Assembly: GCA_964509425.1 (NCBI GenBank)
Contig: CAZDWZ010000001.1
Location: forward strand, 248,001 to 312,000
Source: CAZDWZ01 sp964509425
GTDB taxonomy: Bacteria; Bdellovibrionota_C; UBA2361; SZUA-149; CAZDWZ01
DNA length: 64,000 bases
Direction of reading: 5' to 3'
Below the pieces are notes generated by a model, which saw nothing but the letters and a program-made list of their open reading frames with translations, was not told the DNA's origin and ran no database searches. The translations under genes were made by a program, and so were the position numbers. This document shows positions 16,218-24,907 of this stretch, in pieces (position 1 is the first letter of the stretch; every line of letters begins with the position of its first letter).

Positions 16218-17537
16218 GTGGGAAATTCGGATCGGGACGGCAAGCTGAAAAATTCGCCCGCCGGCCCCGCGTCCGCCGTCATTGCCGTCTTCATCCTGTG
16301 TGAAGTCCTTCTCATCTTCCAGATTTTTTCTTTCTTCCAGTCACAGTCATCGTATGGGGTCTCCATCGAGAAATGGGCGTATCTCGGCGACTTCAATCAT
16401 TACTACGCTACGGGTATCGGAGTGCTAAAGGGCATGTCCCCGTATTGCCGCCCGCTTACTGAGTTTCAACCCGACCCCAGAGTGCGATGGCACATACTTG
16501 TCGCCGAAGCGACAAACCCACCCTTCTTTGCCCTTCTCACATCGCCTCTCGCAATGCTTCCTCTGGAGAGTTCTTGGGCCGCGTGGCAAGTGTTCCTCGT
16601 CTTCTGTCTCTTCGGATCGATTGCGGTTCTCGGAAGAAACCTTTCGTGGAACTTCAAAGAATACTTCATCGCCTTCGTCCTCTGCGCCCAGTCGGGACCA
16701 ACAATACTGAACTTTCGCTACGCGCAGATTCAGCCGCTGCTCTTGTTGCTGACTATTCTCGGTTGGTCGGCGTTTCGCCGTGGGCAGCAAATCCGCTGCG
16801 GCCTGTTTTGGGGGTTAGGAGTGGCAATTAAATTCTACCTTTGGCCGCTCTTATTGCTGCTTTTGATCAAGCGAGCGTGGCGGGGATTCATCGCTGGTTG
16901 CGGGTTGGCCGGCTTCTGCCTGGCACTTCCTGTCTTCGTGATTGGATCACGTGTCTATAATGAGTTTGCAGAATGCGGAAAACCACTTATCGAAAAGAGC
17001 GCCCTTTTCATCGCGATGAATTTTAGCGTCGGTGGTATACTTCAACATTCGCTTTTTGCGTTCCGAATTCCCATTCTGAAAAACACGGAACCACCTTTCT
17101 CCATGATGTTCTACTGGGGTCCGCTTACATTTGCCGGCATTTCCTTGATCCTTGCGATGTACTATCTCCGGCGCTGCTCCTCCGAAGCCGAGCGAAACTT
17201 AAGCGTGGCGCTCGCGACTCTTCTCGGCTTCATGACAAGTCCCGTCGCTTGGCCACATTATTTCATTTTTGCGCTTTTCGTCTCGGCCTTGCTCTACGAG
17301 CGAGGAGCCTCGTTTCGACTCTGTGTAATCCTCTGCGCTATCGCCTTCCTTCCTTTTGAGAGTCTTGAGCCTTACCCAGGAATGCCCGAATACCACCGGT
17401 ATTTGCTGGCCTGGCGACCTCTGCCGTCGATCTTCCTGCTGCTCTTCGTCGGGTGGAACGTCGCCACCGCGAACCAACGCGAGCGAACAAATGGCGAGAC
17501 GCCCTTAAAACCGATACCCGATCCCTCCAGCACTTGA
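16218..17537 (+). CDS. GT87-type integral membrane glycosyltransferase (DUF2029-like)
   Basis: A GTG start at 16218 follows AGGAGG closely, giving 439 residues. Hydrophobic segments number about ten. The first periplasmic loop contains YLGDFNHYYATGIGVLKGMSPY, with the aspartate and the small-residue/PY pattern of the GT87 (mannosyltransferase, DUF2029) family; later segments include RRGQQIRCGLFWGLGVAIKFYLWPLLLLLL, in which K and P are typical of the family. These enzymes use polyprenyl-phosphate sugars on the periplasmic side. It is divergent from the GT39-like gene (154 bases between them), so the two may share a regulatory region. Specificity cannot be read from sequence. Confidence 0.75.
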   Translation: MGNSDRDGKLKNSPAGPASAVIAVFILCEVLLIFQIFSFFQSQSSYGVSIEKWAYLGDFNHYYATGIGVLKGMSPYCRPLTEFQPDPRVRWHILVAEATNPPFFALLTSPLAMLPLESSWAAWQVFLVFCLFGSIAVLGRNLSWNFKEYFIAFVLCAQSGPTILNFRYAQIQPLLLLLTILGWSAFRRGQQIRCGLFWGLGVAIKFYLWPLLLLLLIKRAWRGFIAGCGLAGFCLALPVFVIGSRVYNEFAECGKPLIEKSALFIAMNFSVGGILQHSLFAFRIPILKNTEPPFSMMFYWGPLTFAGISLILAMYYLRRCSSEAERNLSVALATLLGFMTSPVAWPHYFIFALFVSALLYERGASFRLCVILCAIAFLPFESLEPYPGMPEYHRYLLAWRPLPSIFLLLFVGWNVATANQRERTNGETPLKPIPDPSST

Positions 17538-17701
17538 GTGCGTTTGAGTCGACTTCCGATCGATGCTGCGGCGCCATCGTAAGACAAAACGCACCAACTT
17601 CAATCAATTCGAGGCGTTGTGACTACAATCACTGCTGAGTTCACTCAGAGATCCCCGGATTCGAACCGACTCTCTACAGAGTAAGAACCCGTCCGAGGCC
17701 C

Positions 17702-19654
17702 ATGACTTTCCGATTGTTGTTCGTTCTAAGTTTCCTGTTTGTCGCGGCCTCCGCTACCGCCCAACAGCAGGAACCGTTTTTTTACCACATCGGGAGCCCC
17801 GCTCTCAGGCAGATCTGGGTAGATCCCGTGCAGGGCAATGACGGAGCATCGGGCGCGACACGGAACCAAGCACTACGAACAGTGACCGCGGCGTGGAATC
17901 GCATACCGCAATCAACGACATTGACGACGGAAGGTTTTCACATTCTGCTCACCAGGGGAGAATTTCCAGAGGCCGCCCTCCCCAATTATTGGGAGGCGCG
18001 TTGGGGAAGTTTTTCCGCTCCAATCATCTTCGAAGCCGCAGACGGTCCCGGTACGACTACCTTCCTCGGTGACGTAAACATGTTCGACGGAAGGTTCATC
18101 TATTTTATCAATTTGACGATTGCCCCCAGTCCGCCCGGTGATGCATTTCACTGCGAGCGTTGTGATCACACTCTTCTCCGCGGAGTGGAGTTGAGTGGTG
18201 GGTCCGGGCGGAACGCGCATGAGACACTGAAGGTCAACCAATCTCGACACTTTTATATTGAGAATTCGGACATCAGCGGAGCTGATGATAATGCAATCGA
18301 TTTTGTTGCGGTTCAATACGGTCATGTCGTTCGCACCCGCATTCACAATGCCGAAGATTGGTGCATGTATGCCAAAGGCGGGTCTGCGTATATTCGAGTC
18401 GAAGCAAATGAGATCTTTAACTGCGGCACCGGTGGATTCACAGCCGGTCAAGGTACGGGGTTTGAGTTCATGGACACTCCGTGGATTCATCACGAAGCGG
18501 AAAATATCAAGTTCATTAATAACATCGTTCACGATACCGAAGGCGCTGGCTTCGGTGTGAACGGCGGTTACAATATTCTCCTCGCGCATAACACGCTGTA
18601 TCGTGTCGGCTCGAGGAGCCATGGTTTAGAAGTCGTTTTTGGGGAACGAAGTTGCGACGGAAATACTTCGGCATGTTCCGCTCGACTCGGACTTGGTGGA
18701 TGGGGCACGACAACGGGAACGGTTCCAATTCCAAACAGAAATGTCTTCGTCTACAACAACGTGCTCTACAATCCTCCCGGATTCCAAAGTCAATGGCAGC
18801 ATCTAGCGGTCTACGCTCCACGATCCACTCCGGCGGGAAGTAACATCCCCTCCCCCGCGCGTGCCGACGTAAATTTAAGATTCGGAGGAAACGTGATTTG
18901 GAACGGTCCCGCCGACCTTCCTCTCGGAATCGGCGATGGAGAAGGCTGCGATTCCGGCAATCCTACCTGCAACGAAACTCAGCTACGAGGCGCGAACAAA
19001 TTCAACACGCTCACTCCCGACCTCGTTTCTCCAGCAACAGGGAACTTCGCACCCGGAACCGCGCTCGGAGCAGAGTTCGGGCTGCTCATTCCAAATTTCT
19101 CCGGAGGAGATCAAGAACAGACTCCTCTTGCTCCCCAGGGAGTCCTCTCCAATACCGTCTCAAGAGACTTCAACGGAGCCGCGCGTCTCGAGAGCACGCC
19201 GAGAGTAGGAGCTCTTCTGCCGGGCTCCACGGGAGGCCCGGTGCCTCCGCCTCCCGGGACGCCGACCACTCCGACCAACCCGTCCCCACCGACAACACCC
19301 GCCCCACCGCCGGAAGACCGCAGTCCTCAGTTGACGGGTCTTCGAGCAGGACCAAACCTGTTTCCCAACCGAGGCGGAAGAATGAGCATTACCGCGCTCG
19401 TCCGCGGTGCAACCTCAGGGTCGCTTTTGATGTATTCGTACTCGACCGGGCAAGCGCGCCTCTCGAGATTGTCAGGCTCGAGAGAGGATCGACTCGGAAT
19501 ACGTAGATTCACGGGAAACGTTACTTTTCGTGCGAACCGAAGCACCTCTCCGGAAGTGTATGCGGTGTTTCTCTTCTTTCAAAATTCATTCGGCGACCGC
19601 CTCGTTCCTCTCGGAAACTCGGTCGTGTTGCCACGGGCTCCACGACGGAGATAG
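17702..19654 (+). CDS. Secreted right-handed parallel beta-helix protein
   Basis: The 650-residue product has a clean signal peptide (FRLLFVLSFLFVAASATAQQQ). The core, from about residue 35 to 420, opens with IWVDPVQGNDGASGATRNQALRTV, the usual start of DUF1565/pectate-lyase-like parallel beta-helices, and continues through repeated N/D-rich turns (ENSDISGADDNAIDFV, FINNIVHDTEGAGF, LAHNTLYRVG, FVYNNVLYNP). A proline/threonine-rich linker at about 510-540 (PPPPGTPTTPTNPSPP) separates a C-terminal domain of about 110 residues ending in PRAPRRR. This layout suits a secreted or surface carbohydrate-binding or polysaccharide-cleaving protein. It sits just downstream of the two polytopic glycosyltransferases. 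Catalytic residues could not be assigned. Confidence 0.8.
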   Translation: MTFRLLFVLSFLFVAASATAQQQEPFFYHIGSPALRQIWVDPVQGNDGASGATRNQALRTVTAAWNRIPQSTTLTTEGFHILLTRGEFPEAALPNYWEARWGSFSAPIIFEAADGPGTTTFLGDVNMFDGRFIYFINLTIAPSPPGDAFHCERCDHTLLRGVELSGGSGRNAHETLKVNQSRHFYIENSDISGADDNAIDFVAVQYGHVVRTRIHNAEDWCMYAKGGSAYIRVEANEIFNCGTGGFTAGQGTGFEFMDTPWIHHEAENIKFINNIVHDTEGAGFGVNGGYNILLAHNTLYRVGSRSHGLEVVFGERSCDGNTSACSARLGLGGWGTTTGTVPIPNRNVFVYNNVLYNPPGFQSQWQHLAVYAPRSTPAGSNIPSPARADVNLRFGGNVIWNGPADLPLGIGDGEGCDSGNPTCNETQLRGANKFNTLTPDLVSPATGNFAPGTALGAEFGLLIPNFSGGDQEQTPLAPQGVLSNTVSRDFNGAARLESTPRVGALLPGSTGGPVPPPPGTPTTPTNPSPPTTPAPPPEDRSPQLTGLRAGPNLFPNRGGRMSITALVRGATSGSLLMYSYSTGQARLSRLSGSREDRLGIRRFTGNVTFRANRSTSPEVYAVFLFFQNSFGDRLVPLGNSVVLPRAPRRR

Positions 19655-19714
19655 TGACCGAAAGGTCCGCCCAGAGTTCCATGCCGTGCTGACTCGGGGC
19701 TTCCACGCTGCTCC

Positions 19715-19737
19715 CAAGACGGTGTAAACCCGTCTTG
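19715..19737 (+). promoter_or_regulatory. Hairpin directly upstream of the pseudouridine synthase start
   Basis: CAAGACGG (19715-19722) pairs with CCGTCTTG (19730-19737) around a 7-base loop, and the stem ends one base before the ATG at 19739. No Shine-Dalgarno sequence is present elsewhere in this leader, so the hairpin would occlude the normal ribosome-binding position. It could limit translation or serve as an end structure for the preceding gene (stop at 19654). No U-run follows. Confidence 0.4.
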
Positions 19738-19738
19738 T

Positions 19739-20494
19739 ATGGCCAAGCAACCCAAGCGGGCGTTTCATTCGCCCGTATTTCACATTGAATACGAAGACAA
19801 CTTCCTTCTGGTCGTCAATAAACAGGCGGGGTTTCTGACGGTGCCGGTCGAGGCGAAACGAAACCGCTCCAGCCGCGGCAAAGCTTCCTCACGCCCGGGC
19901 AGACCTCGTGGGGAGCTTACGCTCATAGACGAGGTTCGACGTTACCTTTCGATCAAAAGCGGCCGTTCTGAAGGTGCGACGCCTGTGCATCGACTCGATC
20001 GCGATACTTCGGGTCTTCTCGTCATCGCCAAGAGCCAAAAGATCGCAGTTCGCATCAAGGAACAATTCAAACAGCGGAAGCCTGAGAGAGAGTATTACGC
20101 AATCGTCGCCGGGAAACTTGCGAAGCTGAAAGGGACGTTTCAGAGCTACCTCGAAACGGATGAAGACCTTAATCAAGTGTCCTCAGACGATTCGCGGCGT
20201 GGGAAACTGGCGATCACTCACTATGAAGTGGTGGAGGAATATCAGGACTCAACGAAGATACGTGCCACGTTGGAGACCGGAAGGCGAAACCAGATCCGGG
20301 TGCATTTCGCCGATATTGGACATCCGATTCTGGGCGATGTCCGCTACAAGCCGGAAAAAGCAAAGCACCCTCGCTGGCCTTACCCTCGCTTGGCTCTCCA
20401 TGCGGCAGCACTCGGATTCGTTCACCCGATGCTGAAGAAGTCGTTAAAGTTTACCACCGAGCTCCCAGTAGAATTCTCGAAATTTGCTCGCTAA
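19739..20494 (+). CDS. RluA-family RNA pseudouridine synthase
   Basis: This 251-residue protein converts uridine to pseudouridine in rRNA or tRNA. The catalytic block VHRLDRDTSGLLVIAKS holds the aspartate of the R-L-D-R/K-x-T-S-G motif. YEDNFLLVVNKQAGFLTVP opens the domain, EREYYAIVAG lies after the catalytic block, and TGRRNQIRVHFADIGHPILGD near the C-terminus is the RNA-contact strand. No N-terminal S4 domain is present. A basic insert (RNRSSRGKASSRPGRPRG) sits between the first strands. Target cannot be told from sequence (RluA, RluC and RluD share motifs). It is convergent with secF. Confidence 0.88.
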   Translation: MAKQPKRAFHSPVFHIEYEDNFLLVVNKQAGFLTVPVEAKRNRSSRGKASSRPGRPRGELTLIDEVRRYLSIKSGRSEGATPVHRLDRDTSGLLVIAKSQKIAVRIKEQFKQRKPEREYYAIVAGKLAKLKGTFQSYLETDEDLNQVSSDDSRRGKLAITHYEVVEEYQDSTKIRATLETGRRNQIRVHFADIGHPILGDVRYKPEKAKHPRWPYPRLALHAAALGFVHPMLKKSLKFTTELPVEFSKFAR

Positions 20495-20506
20495 ACGAAC
20501 AAAAAA

Positions 20507-20532
20507 AAGGAACGGCCCGAAAGCCGTTCCTT
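20507..20532 (-). terminator. Intrinsic terminator of the tgt-yajC-secD-secF operon
   Basis: On the minus strand, AAGGAACGGC, loop TTTCGG and GCCGTTCCTT form a 10-base-pair stem. The last two T of the stem merge into a run of eight T in total (the plus strand shows a run of eight A, 20501-20508). It sits 21 bases after the secF stop codon. The plus-strand reading has no T-run, so termination is directional toward the end of secF. Confidence 0.88.
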
Positions 20533-20553
20533 AGATGTGGCGCTCAGCAGCGG

Positions 20554-21480
20554 TTAGCCCTTCTTCTCGAGCGCGAGAACGATCGGACACGCGATAAACA
20601 TGGAAGAATAGGCACCGAGGATAACTCCAATCATCAAGGCAAACGCCAGATCGGTCACGGCCCCGCCGCCAAGAGCGTAAAGCGTCGTTACGACGACGAA
20701 CGTGATCACGTTCGTCAGGATGGTCCGACTGAGGGTCTCGTTGATGCTGAGATTCATAATCTCGGTCAACCATGAACGAGTTCCTTCCCGCTCAGGATCT
20801 TTTTTCCCTTCGTTCTTTCGCCATTTGTGAATGTTCTCACGAATCCGATCGAAAATGATGATCGTGTCATTCATCGAGTATCCGACAATAGTCAAAAATG
20901 CCGCCAAGATTTCGGCACTTATCGGACGGCCTGTGGCCAGGCAAAGACCGACTGAAATCACCGCATCATGAACAAGAGCCGCAATTGCTCCGAAGCTAAA
21001 TCTCCATTCGAAACGAATCGAAACGTAGATGAACATCGCAACGCAGGAGAAGAGAAGCGAAAAAAAGGCGCTCCGACGGATTTGCTCCCCGATCACGGGA
21101 CCTACGAAGTCTTCCTTCTGGATTGAATATCCCGTCGGCCGGATCTTCTCGAGAATCTCTCGAACTTGCTTCTTCCCTTCTGCGCTGCTCTGATCCTGAG
21201 CAAGACGAACGGAGAAGTCGCGAGCACTTCCTTCAAAAGCCGAAATTTTTGGCTCTTTCAAACCGCCTTCTTCGAATGCCGAACGGACTTGAGCGACATC
21301 AACGTCTTCATTGAACTTTACGATGATCTCCGTTCCGCCCCGGAAGTCGACTCCATATTTTTCGTCCCCCATCGTGCACCAATAGTAGACGGACATTCCA
21401 AGAAGGAATACGGAGAGCCCAATGAACCACCACTGGTATCCGATGAAGTCAAAGCTGGTCTTTCTGTGGAAGATTTCCAT
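20554..21480 (-). CDS. secF: Protein translocase subunit SecF
   Basis: The 308-residue membrane protein has six predicted helices with a large periplasmic domain after the first. Near that first helix lies the family motif GVDFRGGTEIIVKF. Conserved membrane segments follow: AALVHDAVISVGL, AAFLTIVGYSMNDTIIIFDRIREN and NETLSRTILTNVITF. SecF with SecD uses the proton gradient to pull proteins through SecYEG on the periplasmic side. It is last in the operon, 24 bases after secD, and is followed by an intrinsic terminator. Length is normal for an unfused SecF. Confidence 0.97.
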   Translation of the reverse strand: MEIFHRKTSFDFIGYQWWFIGLSVFLLGMSVYYWCTMGDEKYGVDFRGGTEIIVKFNEDVDVAQVRSAFEEGGLKEPKISAFEGSARDFSVRLAQDQSSAEGKKQVREILEKIRPTGYSIQKEDFVGPVIGEQIRRSAFFSLLFSCVAMFIYVSIRFEWRFSFGAIAALVHDAVISVGLCLATGRPISAEILAAFLTIVGYSMNDTIIIFDRIRENIHKWRKNEGKKDPEREGTRSWLTEIMNLSINETLSRTILTNVITFVVVTTLYALGGGAVTDLAFALMIGVILGAYSSMFIACPIVLALEKKG

Positions 21481-21504
21481 TCGTAGAAGCCTCTAATCTA
21501 GAAA

Positions 21505-23061
21505 TTAAATACTGAGCTCGCCCTTGCGGTTGCGAAGCGGAAGGATTGCAAATCCCACTCTCGCAGCGAAAAGCGCACAGACGACGGTGGTCACAATTCC
21601 CACGCAGAGCGTCACAGCAAATCCGCGAATGGGTCCCGAACCGAAGTTATAGAGGATCATTCCGCTGATAAACGTCGCGATATTCGCATCGAGAATCGTC
21701 CAGTAGGTTCGGTCGAACCCGGCTTCGATTGCGGCTTTGGTCGTGGCACCGTTTCGCAGCTCCTCTCGGATCCGCTCGAAGATGATGATGCTCGAATCGA
21801 TCGCCATCGCCACCGTCAGCGCAAGACCTCCAATACCGGGAAGCGTAAGCGTTCCGCCAAAGAGCACGAGACAAGCCATCAGCCAGGTCATGTTCAAGAT
21901 GAGGCACCCGACCGCAAGAAGTCCGGACTTCTTGTAGTAAATGACGGTGAAGATCATCACGAACACCATCCCCGCGAGTGCGGCGCTGAGGCCCGTGCGG
22001 ATCGAATCCGCGCCGAGGGTCGCGCCGACGGTCCGCTGCTCTTCGAAGGTTAAGGGTGCCGGGAGCGCACCTGAGCGAAGAACAATCGCAAGCCGGTGGG
22101 CTTCCTCAGTGGTGAATCCACCTGAGATTTGCGCAGCTCCACCGCTGATTCGCTCTCGAATCACCGGAGCGGACTGCCCGACTCCATCCAAAATGATCGC
22201 GAGCCGCTTTCCCACCGTCTCAGCTGTGACGCGGTCGAAGATCTGCGCACCGAGGTTATTGAACTTCAGCGTGACTTCCACTTGGTTATCGTTGGGGTTG
22301 ATATCAACTCCGGCCGTCTCGATGGCGTCTCCGGTCATCTTGACTTCGTCTTCCACTGGAAGAGTCATTCCGTCACGAAAACGAATTTGCCGCGCCTCGC
22401 CCGCCGACCCGGCGTCCTCGGTAACGACTCGGAACTCCAACTTCGCAACGGACCCGATCGTCTTCTTCACGCTCTCGATGTCGGTGATATCCGGAAGCTG
22501 TGCGACAATGCGCTTCTCCCCGGAACGTTGAATGGTCGGCTCGGCGACACCGAATTGGTCAATTCTATTCCGAATGGTTTCGATCGCCTGATCGACCGAA
22601 CCCTTTTCAATCTCTTTCGCGCGCTCTTCAGTCAACCGGTAGGTGAAGATGAACTGGCCATTCTCGCTGGTCGAATCGCCCCGAACAAGCATGGGAAACG
22701 TTTTTCGTACGTAAGCTTCAAGCGCATCGGATCCCTTATCTCCGAGCATCACGACCTGGATCGCGCGATCTCCCGAAACCCGGGTACGAATCACTCCGAT
22801 CCGTTCCTTCGCAAGGTCTGCCTTGACCGCCTGCGCCATTGAATTGAGCTGGCTTTTCACGGCTTCGTTGGTTTGGACTCCAAGAACGAGATAGGTTCCG
22901 CCTCGCAAGTCCAGTCCGAGACGAATCTTTTTCGCCGGCCACCATTTTGGTAGCTCTACTTGTGCGCCTGTCATCGCGAAGATTGTTGGTAGAAGAATCG
23001 CGATCGAAACCACGACCATCGCAATCAGAATCAGAAGCTCGTTTCTCTTTACGCTCGTCAC
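21505..23061 (-). CDS. secD: Protein translocase subunit SecD
   Basis: The 518-residue SecD has one N-terminal helix, a periplasmic P1 domain opening with RLGLDLRGGTYLVLGV, the second periplasmic block around QISGGFTTEEAHRLAIVLRSGALPAPL, and then five helices with LALTVAMAIDSSIIIFERIREEL. In the P1 region it has the sequence VDQAIETIRNRIDQFGVAEPTIQ, a hallmark of SecD. It works with SecF as the periplasmic motor of Sec export. It lies between yajC (14 bases upstream) and secF, the standard gene order. Confidence 0.97.
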   Translation of the reverse strand: MTSVKRNELLILIAMVVVSIAILLPTIFAMTGAQVELPKWWPAKKIRLGLDLRGGTYLVLGVQTNEAVKSQLNSMAQAVKADLAKERIGVIRTRVSGDRAIQVVMLGDKGSDALEAYVRKTFPMLVRGDSTSENGQFIFTYRLTEERAKEIEKGSVDQAIETIRNRIDQFGVAEPTIQRSGEKRIVAQLPDITDIESVKKTIGSVAKLEFRVVTEDAGSAGEARQIRFRDGMTLPVEDEVKMTGDAIETAGVDINPNDNQVEVTLKFNNLGAQIFDRVTAETVGKRLAIILDGVGQSAPVIRERISGGAAQISGGFTTEEAHRLAIVLRSGALPAPLTFEEQRTVGATLGADSIRTGLSAALAGMVFVMIFTVIYYKKSGLLAVGCLILNMTWLMACLVLFGGTLTLPGIGGLALTVAMAIDSSIIIFERIREELRNGATTKAAIEAGFDRTYWTILDANIATFISGMILYNFGSGPIRGFAVTLCVGIVTTVVCALFAARVGFAILPLRNRKGELSI

Positions 23062-23075
23062 GCGCGCTCTCCCTG

Positions 23076-23564
23076 CTATTGTTCCGCTGATTTTTGAATA
23101 GCTGCCTGGAGCCGCGCCCCTTCCGGAACGGGAGGCACGGGCATGACATGATCGACGTGAACCTTAACCTTCACACCGCTCGCTATCTCTAGAGTTGCTG
23201 AATCTTCTTTGAGCGCCACTACCCTTCCGAATAGTCCGCCCGAGGTGATCACCTCATCGTTTTTCTTCAAGTCGTTTACAAATTTCTTCCGCTCATCGTC
23301 CTTCAAATGTTGCGGACGAATCGCCAGCCAGAAATAAATAAAGAATCCGATGAGGAAGAACTGAACGGATCCGAAAATGAATTGAAACGGTGTCATCATC
23401 GACTGAGACCCCGCAGCAGCCGGCGCTTGCGCGGCTTCCGAAGCCCACACTGGAGCTGCAATCCACACCAGAGCTGCCGAAAGCACGACCAGCAGAAAAA
23501 GGCCGAGCCCTGCTCTCAAGAGACCGTTTTGAATAACAAATTTGCTACTGCTCTCCCCTGCCAC
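23076..23564 (-). CDS. yajC: YajC, SecDF-associated subunit, with extra hydrophobic N-terminus
   Basis: The YajC core is clear: FQFIFGSVQFFLIGFFIYFWLAIRPQ forms the single membrane helix, followed by the cytoplasmic barrel with KKNDEVITSGGLFGRV and ATLEIASGVKVKV. Ahead of it stands another hydrophobic segment (GLGLFLLVVLSAALVWIAAPVWASEA), looking like a cleavable signal or second helix. This makes the product 162 residues against about 110 for E. coli. I chose the GTG at 23564, preceded at good spacing by AGGAGGAAG; an ATG at 23585 and a GTG at 23627 are also open. The chosen start lies inside the end of tgt, with a 20-base overlap. Confidence 0.88.
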   Translation of the reverse strand: MAGESSSKFVIQNGLLRAGLGLFLLVVLSAALVWIAAPVWASEAAQAPAAAGSQSMMTPFQFIFGSVQFFLIGFFIYFWLAIRPQHLKDDERKKFVNDLKKNDEVITSGGLFGRVVALKEDSATLEIASGVKVKVHVDHVMPVPPVPEGARLQAAIQKSAEQ

Positions 23565-24702
23565 CCCTTCCTCCTGCCTCCTCATTTTCTGATTGAAAAA
23601 CCGAGGTAAATTCTTCACGAAACGCACTAAATTGACCGGAGGCTATAGCCTCACGAATTCTTCGCAGCAACTCCTGATAGAAAAAAAGATTATGAATAGT
23701 CCCGAGTTGAACACCCAAGATTTCCTTAGCATGCACCAGGTGAGACACGTAGGCACGCGAAAAGTTCGTGCACGCGTAGCATCCGCAACGCTCATCTAGC
23801 GGCCGTTTATCGGTGCGAAACTCCGAATTTCGAATGTTCAGCGTGCCAGTCGAGGTGTAGAGCCTACCAAACCGTGCGCTCCGCGTGGGGATCACGCAGT
23901 CAAAGAGATCGACGCCCGCGGCCACCGCGGCGAGAATATCGAGGGGAGTCCCAACACCCATCAAATATCTGATTTTTTCCCTCGGTAAATGGGCGGCCGA
24001 GAGCGCGGCCATTTCGTAGAGGAGCGGTATTGGCTCGCCGACACTGAGACCACCAATCGCGTAGCCGTCGAACTCCATTCTCGCGAGCTCCCGGCAACTC
24101 TGCTCGCGAAGCTTAGGAAACATCCCACCCTGGACGATTCCGAAGGCAAACACTCGGCCACGGCGCGTCCTCGCCTTTTGGCTTCGTTCCGCCCAGCGCA
24201 GGGTGAGCTCAAGCGATTTATCGGCTTCGGCCTCGGTGCTCGGATAGGCGAGGCACTCATCGAGCACCATCATGATATCGACTCCGAGCCGTTCTTGTAT
24301 CTCGACCACTTTCTCTGGAGTGAAAAGGATCTTCGCGCCGTCGACATGCGACCGAAACTCGACTCCGTCTCCGCTCAACTTTCGCAACTTTGCGAGACTG
24401 AAGACTTGGTATCCGCCGCTGTCTGTAAGAATCGGGCCATCCCAGCCCATAAAGGAATGGAGGCCGCCGAACTCCTCGATCAGCGCTTCACCGGGCCGTA
24501 AATGGAGATGATACGTATTCGAGAGAATAATCTGCGCGCCGAGCTCTTTCAGTTCTTTCGGCGTAACGCCCTTGACGCTGGCCTGAGTGCCTACCGGCAT
24601 GAATGCCGGCGTCTGGAAGGCGCCGTGCGCAGTAGTAAACACGCCACTGCGAGCTGAATCAGAAACAGACAACAATTGGAAAGGATTACTGACTTCCGCC
24701 AT
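23545..24702 (-). CDS. tgt: Queuine tRNA-ribosyltransferase (tRNA-guanine transglycosylase)
   Basis: Tgt swaps guanine at position 34 of tRNA(Asp, Asn, His, Tyr) for the queuosine precursor preQ1. Signatures seen in the 385-residue product are FMPVGTQASVKGVTP, SNTYHLHLRPG, GGYQVFSLAKLRKLSGDGVEFRSHVDG, and the zinc site CGCYACTNFSRAYVSHLVHAKE (C-x-C-x2-C with a later histidine). The catalytic aspartates lie in LTDSGGYQ and in DLFDCVIPTR. The ATG at 24702 gives a normal length; a TTG six codons upstream is less likely. It heads the operon with yajC-secD-secF. Its partner in the pathway, queA, is at 27.2-28.2 kb on the same strand but separated by the oppositely oriented pan operon. Confidence 0.97.
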   Translation of the reverse strand: MAEVSNPFQLLSVSDSARSGVFTTAHGAFQTPAFMPVGTQASVKGVTPKELKELGAQIILSNTYHLHLRPGEALIEEFGGLHSFMGWDGPILTDSGGYQVFSLAKLRKLSGDGVEFRSHVDGAKILFTPEKVVEIQERLGVDIMMVLDECLAYPSTEAEADKSLELTLRWAERSQKARTRRGRVFAFGIVQGGMFPKLREQSCRELARMEFDGYAIGGLSVGEPIPLLYEMAALSAAHLPREKIRYLMGVGTPLDILAAVAAGVDLFDCVIPTRSARFGRLYTSTGTLNIRNSEFRTDKRPLDERCGCYACTNFSRAYVSHLVHAKEILGVQLGTIHNLFFYQELLRRIREAIASGQFSAFREEFTSVFQSENEEAGGRGGRGEQ

Positions 24703-24907
24703 CCCGGCATAAGAACTCAACTGCGGCGTAAGAGCAATGTTTCGGCCCTGGGAAATGAGCCGTTTATTGCACGCGGCTGCGGCTTGAGCTAAGAGAACTT
24801 TGCTTCGGTCCGAACAAGATCGGAACCAGAAGCGGTTAAATTGTAGTGCAGTTGAGTATCATTCGCGACTTTTTTTAGCATTCACTGAAACTTCAGGAGT
24901 GACTTGT

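Noticed and set aside
17651..17667. T-loop-like GGTTCGAATCC on the minus strand, with ACTCT...AGAGT nearby, resembling part of a tRNA gene
   Set aside because: No acceptor or D-arm partner could be drawn, the T-stem has a mismatch and a wobble pair, and no anticodon arm fits. Treated as chance or an unrecognisable remnant.
24703..24907. Possible preQ1 riboswitch or T-box between tgt and panB
   Set aside because: The gap was read on both strands for the short H-type pseudoknot of preQ1 leaders. No matching stem with an A-rich tail was found; the leader before queA is likewise short and ordinary.
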